From NCBI GenBank assembly GCA_017304135.1, contig JAFLBB010000018.1, positions 16,909 through 80,908 on the forward strand: 64,000 nucleotides of DNA. Direction: 5' to 3'. Both the position numbers and the translations under genes were made by a program. Positions 32,641 to 41,990 of this stretch are shown here, piece after piece (position 1 is the first letter of the stretch; every line of letters starts with the position of its first letter). Below the pieces are notes generated by a model. That model saw only the letters and a list, made by a program, of their open reading frames with translations, searched no databases and was not told the origin of the DNA. The DNA is from Acidobacteriota bacterium (lineage in GTDB: Bacteria; Acidobacteriota; Terriglobia; Bryobacterales; Bryobacteraceae).

Positions 32641-34914
32641 ATGCGAACCGCCCTCCTGCTGGCCTGCGCCTTCTCTTGCCTGACTCCCTCACTTTCGTTG
32701 GCCCAAACACCTCCCGCGCCCGAACCCGTGACGCTGGGCCCTGTCACGTTGGGCTATGACGCAGGCCTGCCGCAGCTCCGCTTCGCCGCTGGTGAGATCC
32801 GCGCCGCGCTGGCCGCCCAGGGCGCGGCGGTGCGCGAGCTGCCGGTGGCCGAGGCCCTGCGCGTGCCGCGCGGCCACCGCCTGATTCTCCAAGTCGACCC
32901 TCGTCCCGTCGCGCAGGCTTACACACTGCGCCGCCAGGGCGATCTCATCCAGGCCACCGGCAGCGACGCCAATGGCGCGCTCTACGCCGGCCTCGACCTC
33001 GCCGAGGCCATTCGCACCCGTTCGCTGGACCAGCTCGCCGCCGGCGAGCACAAACCCTACATCGCCAAGCGCGGCATCAAGTTCAACATCCCCCTCGACG
33101 CCCGCACGCCCAGCTACTCCGACAACGCCGACTCGGCCCAGCGGAACATCCCCGAGATGTGGAGCTTCGACTTCTGGCGCACCTTCCTCGACAACATGGC
33201 CCGCCACCGCTACAACGTGCTCACGCTGTGGAGCCTCCACCCCTTCCCCTCCATCGTCCGCGTCCCGGAATACCCCGAAGTCGCCCTGGAAGACGTGAAG
33301 CGCTCAACAGTGAAGTTCGACGATACCTATTCGCACACCGGCACCGATATGGTGCGCCCCGAGGTGCTCGCCAACCTGGAGACCGTCCGCCGTATGACCA
33401 TCGGCGAAAAGATCCGCTTCTGGCGCGACGTGATGCAATACGCCCAGGAACGCGGCATCGAGGTCTACTGGTTCACCTGGAACATCTTCACCTACGGAGC
33501 GGCCGGCAAACACGGCATCACCCAGTCGCAGGACAACCCCATCACCATCGATTACTTCCGCAGGAGCGTGCGCGAGACCGTGCTCACTTACCCGCTGCTA
33601 GCCGGCATCGGCATCACCGCCGGCGAACAGATGGAGGCGCGCACTGACGAGTTCTCCAAGGAGAAATGGTTGTGGAAGACCTACGGTGAGGGCATCCGCG
33701 ACGCCCTGCGCCTCCAGCCCGGCCGCCCGTTCCGCCTCATCCACCGCTACCATCAAACGGCGCAGAGCGAAATTCTGCACGAGTTCCGCGAACTCCCCGC
33801 GCCGATGGACCTCAGCTTCAAGTACGCCATCGCCCACATGTACTCGATGACGAACCCGCCGTTCATTCAATCGGCGCTGCCCCACCTTGGCCCCGGCTCG
33901 GCATCGAAGCTGCGCTCCTGGCTCACCGTCCGCAACGACGACATCTACAGCTTCCGTTGGGCCGACCCCGAGTTTGCCCGCGAGTTCATCCGCAACATCC
34001 CGGGGCCGGACAAAGTGGCCGGCTTTTACATGGGGCCGGATGGCTTTAACTGGGGGCGCGACTTCTTAAGCCGCGACGCCGCCACATCGCCTCAAACCGC
34101 CGCACCGCCCCAAACCGTGATCGAAAAGCAGTGGCTCAGCTTCCTCCTCTGGGGGCGGCTCAGCTACGATCCTGACCTGCCCGCCGCGCACATCGAACGC
34201 ATCATCGGCGCGCACTTCCCCCAGGTACCTGCGGCTGACCTGCTCTCCGTCTGGTCGCGCGCTTCCCAGGTAATCCCCGAAATCACACGCTTTTCCTGGG
34301 GCGACATCGACCTGCGCTGGTTCCCTGAAGCCTCCATCAGCCACCGCCGCTACAAAGGCTTCTACACGGTGCGCCATTTCATCGAGGGCGAGACCATGCC
34401 CGGCAGCGGGAACCTCGACATCCTCACCTGGCGCTCACGCCTCCTGGCACGCGAACCAATGAACGGCAAGACGCCGCTCGAAGTGGCCGCGGCCCTCAAG
34501 GGTGACGCCGATGCCGTCCTGCCGCGCTTAGGCGAATTGCGGCGCGCCGCCGGATCCCATCAGGAACTGCTGCTCACCCTCGGCGACCTCGAAGCGATGT
34601 CCCACCTCGGCAACTACTATGCCGAAAAGATCCTTGGCGCGGCCGACCTCGCGCTGTTCGACAAATCCGCCGCGCCGGAACAGCAGGCCTCCGCCATCGC
34701 CCACCTCCAGGCCGCACACGAACACTGGCGCCGCTACGCCGCCATCTATTCCCAGCAGTACAAGCCGCAGTTGCTCAACCGCGTCGGCTACGTCGACATC
34801 CCCGCGCTGCTCGAAAAAACCGCCGCCGACATCGCGATGGCGCAGTCCTGGAAACCCGGCACGATTCCCGACGGGCCCCGCAAGCGCAGCGCCGACCGCC
34901 CGTTCCGGCCGTAA
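32641..34914 (+). CDS. Large exported glycosidase-like protein (alpha-glucuronidase-type N-domain)
   Basis: 757 aa. Signal peptide to about residue 22. Residues 35-145 form a GH67/GH20-type N-terminal alpha-beta domain (PQLRFAAGEIRAALAAQGAAVREL..., ATGSDANGALYAGLDLAEAIR). Then comes a TIM-barrel-like part with PYIAKRGIKFNIPLDARTPSYSDN, FDFWRTFLDNMARHRYNVLTLWSLHPFP, YWFTWNIF, GIGITAGEQME and KVAGFYMGPDGFNWGRDF. The C-terminal 200 residues are helical, like the GH67/GH115 tail. Candidate acids include Glu in TAGEQME and Asp in GPDGFNW. A glycoside hydrolase fold is likely, substrate unknown. Located between uronic-acid enzymes and a TonB receptor. Confidence 0.7.
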   Translation: MRTALLLACAFSCLTPSLSLAQTPPAPEPVTLGPVTLGYDAGLPQLRFAAGEIRAALAAQGAAVRELPVAEALRVPRGHRLILQVDPRPVAQAYTLRRQGDLIQATGSDANGALYAGLDLAEAIRTRSLDQLAAGEHKPYIAKRGIKFNIPLDARTPSYSDNADSAQRNIPEMWSFDFWRTFLDNMARHRYNVLTLWSLHPFPSIVRVPEYPEVALEDVKRSTVKFDDTYSHTGTDMVRPEVLANLETVRRMTIGEKIRFWRDVMQYAQERGIEVYWFTWNIFTYGAAGKHGITQSQDNPITIDYFRRSVRETVLTYPLLAGIGITAGEQMEARTDEFSKEKWLWKTYGEGIRDALRLQPGRPFRLIHRYHQTAQSEILHEFRELPAPMDLSFKYAIAHMYSMTNPPFIQSALPHLGPGSASKLRSWLTVRNDDIYSFRWADPEFAREFIRNIPGPDKVAGFYMGPDGFNWGRDFLSRDAATSPQTAAPPQTVIEKQWLSFLLWGRLSYDPDLPAAHIERIIGAHFPQVPAADLLSVWSRASQVIPEITRFSWGDIDLRWFPEASISHRRYKGFYTVRHFIEGETMPGSGNLDILTWRSRLLAREPMNGKTPLEVAAALKGDADAVLPRLGELRRAAGSHQELLLTLGDLEAMSHLGNYYAEKILGAADLALFDKSAAPEQQASAIAHLQAAHEHWRRYAAIYSQQYKPQLLNRVGYVDIPALLEKTAADIAMAQSWKPGTIPDGPRKRSADRPFRP

Positions 34915-34968
34915 CGCTTCCCCTCGAAGCCTCGTTCGATTACACTCGACCTCATCAGGAGGTGCGCG

Positions 34969-35961
34969 TTGAGGCTCTCCCTCGTCCTGCTGCTGTCCGC
35001 CCTGCCCACACTGGCCGCACATGTCGAGACCAGTCCGGTCGAGATCGTCCACCCCTCTTATTCGCCCGATGCCCGGCTCGCGGAGTTGGAAGGAGTCGTT
35101 CTGCTCGGCGCCCGTATCGGCACGGACGGCCTCGCCCGCGACATCCGCGTGAATCGCCCGCTCGGCTTTGGCCTCGACGAGCGCGCCGTGGAGGCCCTCC
35201 ACCAGTGGCGCTTCAAGCCCGCTATGCGCGACGGTTCCCCGGTGGAGGCGTACGTCCAGGTGCCCATCCCCTTCCTGATCGCCGAAAAAGCCTCCCGCTG
35301 GCATCTGTTGCGGCTCGACTTTGAATCGCCCGAGGACGCCTCGCCGCCACGCCTTCTGTCGACCAGCTTTCCTCCCGGCGCAGGCATCTCCGCCGGCGCC
35401 GTGGAGCACGCCAGTCTTGTCCTCGCCATCAAGCGTTGCGCGAAGGTGACGCTTTCCTTCGACATCGGGCCGGGCGGCGCGCCGGCTAACATCCTCGTCG
35501 AGGAGTCCAGCGACAAGATCTGGGACCAAGAGGCCGCCGTCGTCGTGCAGAGTTGGCGCTTCGCCCCGGCCACTTTCGACGGCGCCGCCGAGCCTACCCG
35601 CGCCACGGTCACACTGGCCTGGGGACGCAAGGCTCTCGACGCGGAAAGCGCTGCCGCCTTGTACTACGGGAGTCCAGCCGACGGGATCGCCGCACCCCTT
35701 CAGGGAGACTACACCGAAGAGCCGTTCCGGCTGGGCATCCAGGGAGTCGTCACGGTCGCCTTCCGCCTCGGCGACGGCGGCAAACCGGCCGCTCTGCGAG
35801 TCGTACAAGGACTTGGCCACGGCCTCGATGAGAAGGCTCTCGAGGCCGTTTCCCGCATTACTCTCCGTTTCAACGGCCAGAACCTCATCCCCGCCGGTAG
35901 CGATCACACACTCGGTGTGCTCTTCCGCATCCACACCGTCCCCGTCCAGGCACCGAAGTAG
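34969..35961 (+). CDS. Exported protein with three TonB C-terminal-type domains
   Basis: 330 aa. TTG start at 34969 supported by AGGAGG six nt upstream; signal peptide SLVLLLSALPTLAAHV. Three repeats of the TonB C-terminal fold can be traced: residues about 28-100 (EGVVLLGARIGTDGLARDIRV...ERAVEALHQWRFKPAMRDG), about 148-210 (VTLSFDIGPGGAPANILVEE...EAAVVVQSWRFAPATFDG) and about 250-325 (QGVVTVAFRLGDGGKPAALRVV...EKALEAVSRITLRF). There is no retained membrane anchor or proline-rich spacer, so it may not transmit force like TonB. It precedes the Oar-like receptor by 81 nt, so a partner role is plausible. Confidence 0.78.
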   Translation: MRLSLVLLLSALPTLAAHVETSPVEIVHPSYSPDARLAELEGVVLLGARIGTDGLARDIRVNRPLGFGLDERAVEALHQWRFKPAMRDGSPVEAYVQVPIPFLIAEKASRWHLLRLDFESPEDASPPRLLSTSFPPGAGISAGAVEHASLVLAIKRCAKVTLSFDIGPGGAPANILVEESSDKIWDQEAAVVVQSWRFAPATFDGAAEPTRATVTLAWGRKALDAESAAALYYGSPADGIAAPLQGDYTEEPFRLGIQGVVTVAFRLGDGGKPAALRVVQGLGHGLDEKALEAVSRITLRFNGQNLIPAGSDHTLGVLFRIHTVPVQAPK

Positions 35962-35990
35962 CGCCGCCCCGACACAAACCGCGTCGTTGT

Positions 35991-36019
35991 TTGTTTTGCA
36001 CTCCCCACTCTGATAGCAT
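35991..36019 (+). promoter_or_regulatory. Predicted promoter of the Oar-like receptor
   Basis: TTGTTT at 35991-35996, a 17-bp spacer ending in TGA (extended -10) and TAGCAT at 36014-36019. A leader of about 17 nt carries AAGGAG before the ATG at 36043. Confidence 0.5.
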
Positions 36020-36042
36020 GCGCTTCCATTAAGGAGCCTCGA

Positions 36043-39000
36043 ATGCGACTTCTCTTCCTGCTCGCGTTGTCCGCCCTCGCCGCTTATAGCCAGACCGCCC
36101 AGCTCACTGGGCGCGTGCTGGACGCCACCGGCGCCAGCGTCCCCGCAGCCACCATCTCGGTGCGCAGCCTTGCCACCGCCGTTGAGCGCACCACGCAAAC
36201 GAATGAGTCCGGCCTCTACACTCTGCCGCTGCTCCAGCCGGGCGGCTACGAAGTGAACGTGCGCAAGGATGGGTTCAAACCAGTGACGCAAACCGGCGTC
36301 ACGCTTGAGGTGGACCAGCGCGCCGAACTCAACTTCAATCTGCAAGTGGGCGCGGTCACCGAGCAGATCGAGGTGCGTGCCGCGCTTTCGCGCCTGAACA
36401 CCGTGGAGGCTTCCCAGGGACAAGTCATCGACAACCAGCGCATCGTCGAAATGCCCCTCAACGGCCGCAACTACATCGACCTCGCCCTTATGTCCGGCGG
36501 CGCGGTTCAATCCACGCCCGGCTCGCGCATTGGCGGTTTCTCCGCCGGCGGCCAGCGCGTCAGCCAGAACAACTACATCATGGACGGCGTCGACAACAAC
36601 TCGGTGGAACTGGCCGCCGCCGGCCGCCGCGCCGAAATGGTGCAGCCTTCCATCGACGCCATCGCCGAGTTCAAGGTGCAAACCAACGCCTACGCCGCCG
36701 AATTCGGCCGCGGCATGGGCGGCGTGGTGAACCTAACCATCAAATCCGGCACCAACGAGCTGCATGGCACGGCTTTTGAGTTTCTGCGCAACGAAAAGCT
36801 CGACGCCAAGAACTTCTTCGACCCGGTAGGCCGCCCCAAGCCCCCCTTTAAGCGCAATCAGTACGGCTTCTCCATCGGCGGCCCCGTCATCATTCCCAAG
36901 CTGTACAACGGCCGCAACCGCACCTTCTTCTTCGCCGACTATGAAGGCACGCGCATCCGCGAAACCAGCACCATCGTCAGCAACATCCCCACCGCCCGCA
37001 TGCGTACCGGCGACTTCGGCGAAATCGCCGCCCTCATCGACCCCGCCAACAACAACCAGCCCTTCGCCGGCAACCTCATCCCCGCCTCGCGCCAGGACCC
37101 CATCGCGCGCCAGCTCATGCAGCTCTATCCCGCGCCGCTCACCGGAAACCTCGCCGCCAATTTCACTTACCTCTCCCCACGCGTCCAGGATGTCGACAAG
37201 TGGGACGTCCGCATCGACCAGAACATCTCCAACATGGACACCGCCTTCTGGCGGCTCAGCAAGCACGACACCAGCCTCCCGGACACCCCCAGCCTGCCCG
37301 CGCCCGCCTATGGCGGCGGCAATCTCGACTACATCACCGAGGGCTACAACACCGGCGCCGGCTGGAACCACGTCTTTACATCACAACTCATCATGTCCCT
37401 CCGCGCAGGTTGGAACTTCGCCCTCTTCAAGCGCAACAACCCCACCTCCGCCCTCGGCACCTTCTTCAACGAAAAATACGGCATCCCCGGCGCCACCGAC
37501 CGCACCGACGGCGGCTTCTCGCAGATGAACATCACCGGCTACCGCGCTCTTGGCATCGGCGCCAACAACCCCGTCGACCGCGACTCGCAAAACCGCCAGA
37601 TCGCCGGCGATCTCTCCTGGGTCCGCGGACGCCACACCGTGAAAACGGGCCTCTCCTTCATCCGCTCGCAAAACCCCATCTACAACATCCGCAATGTGCT
37701 CGGCACCTATGCCTTCGACTCCCGCTACACGCGCAACGGATCAGCCGACTTCCTCCTCGGTATGGCCTCGGCCTGGAACTGGCAATCGGCCGTCAACGTC
37801 CAAATGCGCACCTGGACCATGGGCACGTATATCCAGGACGACTGGAAGCTCAACAACCGCCTCACGCTCAACTTCGGCCTCCGCTATGAGATCTCCCCGC
37901 CCTGGATTGAGCGCTACGACAAGATGGGCATCTTCGACATCGATACCAATCCCGCCCAGCCCGTCATCGTCAACGCTAAGTCCGGCGGTTCGCGGTTTGA
38001 CCGCGCTCTCATCACCACCGACACCAACAACTTCATGCCCCGCATCGGCTTCGCCTTGAAGGTGAATGAGAAGACGGTCATCCGCTCAGGCTACGGCATG
38101 TTCTTCGCCTACATGGAAAACATGGGCGACTCCGAGCACCTCATCGGCAATCCGCCATTCGCCTTCGGCGTCACGCTGGCCGGCTCCAACACCACCCCGG
38201 CCGTCCTGCTGCGCACCGGTCCCGCCGCCGGCAGCACGGACCTGACCCGCGCCACCGGCCTCCAGTTCTCCTCCTTCGAACGCAATCCGAAAATGTCGGT
38301 GGCCCACCAGTGGAACCTCAACATCCAGCGCGAATTCGGCGCCGACTGGTTGGTCGAAATCGGCTACTCCGGCTCCCGCGGCCTCCACCTCGTGCGCCAG
38401 TACGAAGCCAACTTCTCACCCGCCGGCCCCGGCGCTGTCAACAATAAGCGCATCTACACGCGCATCGCCATCCCCGGCACCAGCGTCATTGCCTCGCCGC
38501 TCGGCAACACCTACAGCCACCGCTACGACGGCAACTCCATCTATCACGCCATGCTCGCCAAGGTCGAGAAACGCTTCTCCAGCGGCTTCACCCTGCTTAC
38601 CTCGTACACCTTCTCCAAAACCATCGGCGACACCTGCGGCACCGCCGTCCAGGGCAACATCGGCGGCTGCGGCTACCAGAACATCCTCGACATGAGCCCT
38701 GAACGTAGCCTCGACAATCAGGACATCCCCCACCGCTTCGTCACCTCCGCGCTCTACGATGTGCCCGTCGGCAAGGGCCGTGCCCACCTCGGCACCGTCC
38801 ACCCCGTAGTCGACGCCGTTCTCGGCGGCTGGAGCCTCGGCTCCATCGTCACCTGGAGTTCCAACGTGCCGGTCAACGTCACGGTCCAGGGCAACCCGGC
38901 TAATTCCGCCGGCATCAACGTCGTCAACCGTCCCAACGTTGTCGGTCCGGCCTACTCTGGTGAGCGCACCCTCGCCCGCGACTTCAACATCTCCGCCTTC

Positions 39001-39264
39001 GTGCCCAACGCCCAGTTCACCTACGGCAACGCCGGGCGCAACATCCTCCGCCAGCGGCCGCACTTTAACTGGGACTTCTCCGCGCTCAAGGGCTTCCAAC
39101 TCGCCGAACGCCTCCGCCTCCAGTTCCGCTTCGAGGCTTTCTCCTTCTCCAACACCCCTCGCTTCGGCGGGCCCGGCAACGTCGTCGGCACACCGCAGTT
39201 CGGCGTCATCACCTCAGCGGCCACGCCGCGCAACCTGCAGTTCGGTTTGAAGCTGATCTGGTAA
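36043..39264 (+). CDS. Oar-like TonB-dependent receptor with carboxypeptidase-regulatory domain
   Basis: 1073 aa outer-membrane protein. Signal peptide (LLFLLALSALAAYSQ), then a CarboxypepD_reg domain (TGRVLDATGASVPAATISVRSLATAVERTTQTNESGLYTLPLLQPGGYEV, residues about 21-95), the plug domain (QGQVIDNQRIVEMPLNGRNYIDLALMSGGA to GRGMGGVVNLTIKSGTNELHGTAFEFLRNEKLDAKNFFD), and a 22-strand barrel ending in NLQFGLKLIW with the terminal aromatic. This Oar/Solibacter type is greatly expanded in Acidobacteria and believed to import oligosaccharides or peptides. Ligand unknown; the neighbouring glycosidases suggest plant-polysaccharide fragments. Confidence 0.93.
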   Translation: MRLLFLLALSALAAYSQTAQLTGRVLDATGASVPAATISVRSLATAVERTTQTNESGLYTLPLLQPGGYEVNVRKDGFKPVTQTGVTLEVDQRAELNFNLQVGAVTEQIEVRAALSRLNTVEASQGQVIDNQRIVEMPLNGRNYIDLALMSGGAVQSTPGSRIGGFSAGGQRVSQNNYIMDGVDNNSVELAAAGRRAEMVQPSIDAIAEFKVQTNAYAAEFGRGMGGVVNLTIKSGTNELHGTAFEFLRNEKLDAKNFFDPVGRPKPPFKRNQYGFSIGGPVIIPKLYNGRNRTFFFADYEGTRIRETSTIVSNIPTARMRTGDFGEIAALIDPANNNQPFAGNLIPASRQDPIARQLMQLYPAPLTGNLAANFTYLSPRVQDVDKWDVRIDQNISNMDTAFWRLSKHDTSLPDTPSLPAPAYGGGNLDYITEGYNTGAGWNHVFTSQLIMSLRAGWNFALFKRNNPTSALGTFFNEKYGIPGATDRTDGGFSQMNITGYRALGIGANNPVDRDSQNRQIAGDLSWVRGRHTVKTGLSFIRSQNPIYNIRNVLGTYAFDSRYTRNGSADFLLGMASAWNWQSAVNVQMRTWTMGTYIQDDWKLNNRLTLNFGLRYEISPPWIERYDKMGIFDIDTNPAQPVIVNAKSGGSRFDRALITTDTNNFMPRIGFALKVNEKTVIRSGYGMFFAYMENMGDSEHLIGNPPFAFGVTLAGSNTTPAVLLRTGPAAGSTDLTRATGLQFSSFERNPKMSVAHQWNLNIQREFGADWLVEIGYSGSRGLHLVRQYEANFSPAGPGAVNNKRIYTRIAIPGTSVIASPLGNTYSHRYDGNSIYHAMLAKVEKRFSSGFTLLTSYTFSKTIGDTCGTAVQGNIGGCGYQNILDMSPERSLDNQDIPHRFVTSALYDVPVGKGRAHLGTVHPVVDAVLGGWSLGSIVTWSSNVPVNVTVQGNPANSAGINVVNRPNVVGPAYSGERTLARDFNISAFVPNAQFTYGNAGRNILRQRPHFNWDFSALKGFQLAERLRLQFRFEAFSFSNTPRFGGPGNVVGTPQFGVITSAATPRNLQFGLKLIW

Positions 39265-39301
39265 CGGCGGCGCGCCGGCTCCGCCACGCTACCCTGGAGG
39301 A

Positions 39302-40672
39302 ATGCTTCACTGGGGCGAGCTGCGGCAGGAGCTTCCGCCGCTCATCAAACTCGCCGCACCCATCGTCCTGGCCGAACTCGGCTGGATGACGATGGGCGTT
39401 GTCGACACGCTCATGGTGGGCCGTCTCGGCGCGGCGCCCCTCGGCGGCGTGTCCATCGGCTCGGTCTTCTTTTACGCCGTTGCCGTCTTCGGCATGGGGA
39501 TCCTGCTGGGGCTCGACACGCTGGTGTCGCAGGCCTTCGGCGCCGGGCGCATCGACGACTGCCACCATTCGCTGATCTGCGGCCTGTGGCTGGCCGCCTT
39601 GCTCACTCCGCCCCTCATGGCCATCGTCTGGCTCAGCATTTATCCACTCGGCTGGCTCGGGATTCAGCCCGAACTTCTCGCGCAGGCCGGGCCCTACATC
39701 GATGCCATCCTCTGGAGCTTGCCTCCCCTGCTCGCCTACGCCGCCTTGCGCCGTTACCTGCAAGGGATGAACCTCACCGCGCCCATCAGCTTCGCCCTCG
39801 TTTCCGCCAATCTGGTGAACGCCGCGGTGAACTACGCTCTCATCTTCGGCGAATGGGGCATGCCCCGCCTGGAGGCCGCCGGTGCCGGCTGGGCCACCAC
39901 CGTCTCGCGCCTCTACATGGTGAGTGTGCTGGCTGTCTACGCTTTCTGGTGGGATCGCCGCCACGACGCCGGGCTCCGCCGCGCCTCGCTCGCGTTGGAT
40001 TGGCGGCGCATCGCCGATCTCTGGCGCCTCGGCCTGCCCGCCTCGGCCCAGATCACCCTCGAGGTCGGCGTTTTTGCTCTCGTCGGCGCCCTCATCGGCC
40101 GCTTCCCGCCTCAGTACATCGCCGCCCACCAGATCGCCATGAACGCCGCCAGCATGACCTTCATGGTTCCGCTCGGCCTCGGCTCGGCCGCGGCCGTCCG
40201 CGTCGGTCATGCCGTCGGCCGCGGCGACGCACCCGGAGCTTCCCGCGCCGGCTGGACCGCCATCGCCCTCGGCGGCGCCTTCATGGCTTCTGCCGGAGTT
40301 TGCTTCATCGCCTTCCCCCGCACCTTCGCGCGCGCCTTCACCCCCGATCAGGCCGTCATCGAGACCGTCGTCTCACTGCTCTGGATCGCCGCGCTCTTCC
40401 AGTTCTTCGACGGCCTCCAAGGCGTCACCACCGGAGCCCTGCGCGGCCTCGGCGACACGCGCACCGCCGCCATCACGCACATGGTGGCTTACTGGATCAT
40501 CGGCTTTCCCCTCGGCTGCTGGCTTGCCTTCTGGAAAGGCTGGTATGCCGCCGGAATGTGGACCGGCCTCTGCGTCGCCCTCATCACCATCGGCATCGTC
40601 CTGGTGGCCATGTGGCGTCGCCGCACGCACGCGTTGAGGCTCCAACCCGCCGTCAGCTCTTCCGCCGCTTGA
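39302..40672 (+). CDS. MATE family multidrug/metabolite efflux transporter
   Basis: 456 aa, twelve hydrophobic helices. ELPPLIKLAAPIVLAELGWMTMGVVDTLMVGRLGAAPLGGVSIGSVFF is the diagnostic MATE N-terminus, repeated in the second half as GLPASAQITLEVGVFALVGALIGRFPPQYIAAHQIAMNAASMTFMVPLGLGSAAAVRVGHAVGRG. It exports cationic drugs or metabolites in exchange for Na+ or H+. The ATG at 39302 follows GGAGGA. The stop overlaps the convergent small membrane gene by 20 nt. Confidence 0.95.
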   Translation: MLHWGELRQELPPLIKLAAPIVLAELGWMTMGVVDTLMVGRLGAAPLGGVSIGSVFFYAVAVFGMGILLGLDTLVSQAFGAGRIDDCHHSLICGLWLAALLTPPLMAIVWLSIYPLGWLGIQPELLAQAGPYIDAILWSLPPLLAYAALRRYLQGMNLTAPISFALVSANLVNAAVNYALIFGEWGMPRLEAAGAGWATTVSRLYMVSVLAVYAFWWDRRHDAGLRRASLALDWRRIADLWRLGLPASAQITLEVGVFALVGALIGRFPPQYIAAHQIAMNAASMTFMVPLGLGSAAAVRVGHAVGRGDAPGASRAGWTAIALGGAFMASAGVCFIAFPRTFARAFTPDQAVIETVVSLLWIAALFQFFDGLQGVTTGALRGLGDTRTAAITHMVAYWIIGFPLGCWLAFWKGWYAAGMWTGLCVALITIGIVLVAMWRRRTHALRLQPAVSSSAA

Positions 40673-40868
40673 AGAGCGCCGAGGGGTCCTTGAAAATCGT
40701 CGTCACCAGCACCAGGAACAGCAACCCCAGCGCCGCAAACGTCGCCAGCGTGCCGATCACCAGATAGTCGGTCTCCTTGCGCGGTCCCGGCATCACCCGC
40801 ATCAGGATCGCCACAACCGCGACAAACGTCAGCACCATGCCCGCGCCAAGGGGCAGCACTTTTCGCAT
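40653..40868 (-). CDS. Small two-helix membrane protein
   Basis: 71 aa. Two hydrophobic stretches (about 5-24 and 35-58: GTLATFAALGLLFLVLVTTIF) and a basic C-terminus (FKRRKS). The ATG at 40868 has AGGAG eight nt upstream; the frame continues upstream but that part is not protein-like. It is the last gene of the run CBS / CbiX / ferredoxin reductase-like. Function unknown. Confidence 0.7.
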   Translation of the reverse strand: MRKVLPLGAGMVLTFVAVVAILMRVMPGPRKETDYLVIGTLATFAALGLLFLVLVTTIFKDPSALFKRRKS

Positions 40869-40902
40869 TCCAACTCCTCCGCACGGCCAGAGCCCCAGCG
40901 CC

Positions 40903-41592
40903 CTAGTCGTACTTCTCATACACGATCTGCTTGCGATCGAGGCCGAGCGATTTTCCAAGCGCCCTCACCTCATCCACCATCGCCTTCAGACCACAGACGA
41001 ACACGTCCGCATCCAGGCTTCCGCCCAGAGCTTCCGCAAGGCTCGCCTGCACATAGCCTCGCCGCCCTGTCCACGTCTCGCCCGCACGGCTCAACGTGGG
41101 CCAGAACCGGAACCGGCCATGCCTCCGTTCCCAATTCTCCCACTCGTCGCGATACAGAATCGACTCCTCGCGCCGCGTGCCGAACAACAGCGTCACCGTG
41201 TGCGAATCCGCCGCCTCCAGCAGCGAGGGCAACATCGCGCGGAACGGCGCAATACCGGTCCCGGTAGCCACCAGCACTGTTGTGCGCACCACCGGCCTCG
41301 GCACGAAGTAGCCCACCGGACCTGTCAACTCCACCGCGTCGCCCGCCGTCAACGTGAACAGGTGCGGCGAGAACAGCCCGCCCTCCACCCGGTTCAAACA
41401 CAATTCGATGCAATTGCCCGCCGGAGGAGCGGCCAGCGAATAAGCCCGCGTGATCTGTTTCCCGCCGAGCTGGCCATGAAGGGACACGAACTGCCCCGGT
41501 GTGAAGTCAAACCGCTCCACGTCATCAATCTCGAACACAAAATGGCGCACGTCAGCCGCCAGGTCGCGCGTCTCCCGCAGCACGGCTTTCAT
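40903..41592 (-). CDS. FAD/NAD(P)-binding oxidoreductase (ferredoxin-NADP reductase type)
   Basis: 229 aa. FAD-binding RxYS motif as ITRAYSLAAPPAGN preceded by FDFTPGQFVSLHGQL; the NAD(P) domain has TTVLVATGTGIAPFRAMLPSLLEA and VTLLFGTRREESILYRDEWENWERR, then VFVCGLKAMVDEVRALG and the C-terminal VYEKYD, where the aromatic stacks on flavin. It lacks a fused 2Fe-2S domain. It would move electrons between NAD(P)H and a small redox partner, perhaps the ferredoxin needed by KorAB or the corrinoid activator (inference). The ATG overlaps the CbiX stop. Confidence 0.9.
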   Translation of the reverse strand: MKAVLRETRDLAADVRHFVFEIDDVERFDFTPGQFVSLHGQLGGKQITRAYSLAAPPAGNCIELCLNRVEGGLFSPHLFTLTAGDAVELTGPVGYFVPRPVVRTTVLVATGTGIAPFRAMLPSLLEAADSHTVTLLFGTRREESILYRDEWENWERRHGRFRFWPTLSRAGETWTGRRGYVQASLAEALGGSLDADVFVCGLKAMVDEVRALGKSLGLDRKQIVYEKYD

Positions 41593-41990
41593 GGCGCCCC
41601 GGCTCCCGCCTCCAGCGCCTGCCGCGCCCGGTCAAGCAACACCGCCATCAGACCTGGATGACCGTCCAGCGGCGGGGCGACACGGATGCGAACGCCAGGA
41701 AGCTCGCGCTCCACCGCGGCAACCATCTCCGGCAGGTCGCGCTTCAAATGGATACCCAGCGTGAGGAAGTAGGGCAGCACATGAATGTCGCGCACACCGC
41801 GCCCGGCCAGCAGTTGGATGGCTCCAGCCAGATCAGGCTTCCCTTTCTCAAGAAAAGCCGGCTCCACCGCGGCGTAGCCGCCTTGACGCGCGAATTCAGC
41901 CGCCACCCGGCGCACCGCCTCATTGGCCGGTTCCACGCTCGAGCCGTGGGCGAAAATGACGATCCCAGTCTGCTGTGTCGGTTCGATCAA
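41589..41990 (-). CDS. CbiX/SirB-like sirohydrochlorin chelatase
   Basis: 133 aa, single-domain chelatase of the CbiX-small class. IVIFAHGSSVEPANEAVRRVA carries the first metal His; HVLPYFLTLGIHLKRDLPEMVAAV contains the second. It inserts cobalt (for cobalamin) or iron (for sirohaem) into sirohydrochlorin. In this window there is no other corrin-ring gene. The start ATG at 41990 overlaps the CBS stop (ATGA) and its own stop overlaps the oxidoreductase start. Confidence 0.88.
   Translation of the reverse strand: MIEPTQQTGIVIFAHGSSVEPANEAVRRVAAEFARQGGYAAVEPAFLEKGKPDLAGAIQLLAGRGVRDIHVLPYFLTLGIHLKRDLPEMVAAVERELPGVRIRVAPPLDGHPGLMAVLLDRARQALEAGAGAP

Noticed and set aside
34528..36681. Long open frame of 717 codons on the minus strand
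   Set aside because: Antisense to the glycosidase-like, TonB_C and Oar-like genes, which have clear domains and signal peptides. Long antisense frames are expected at this GC content.
41589..41990. CbiX as proof of complete cobalamin synthesis here
   Set aside because: It is a single chelatase that may equally serve sirohaem. No other cobalamin-ring gene is present in the window.
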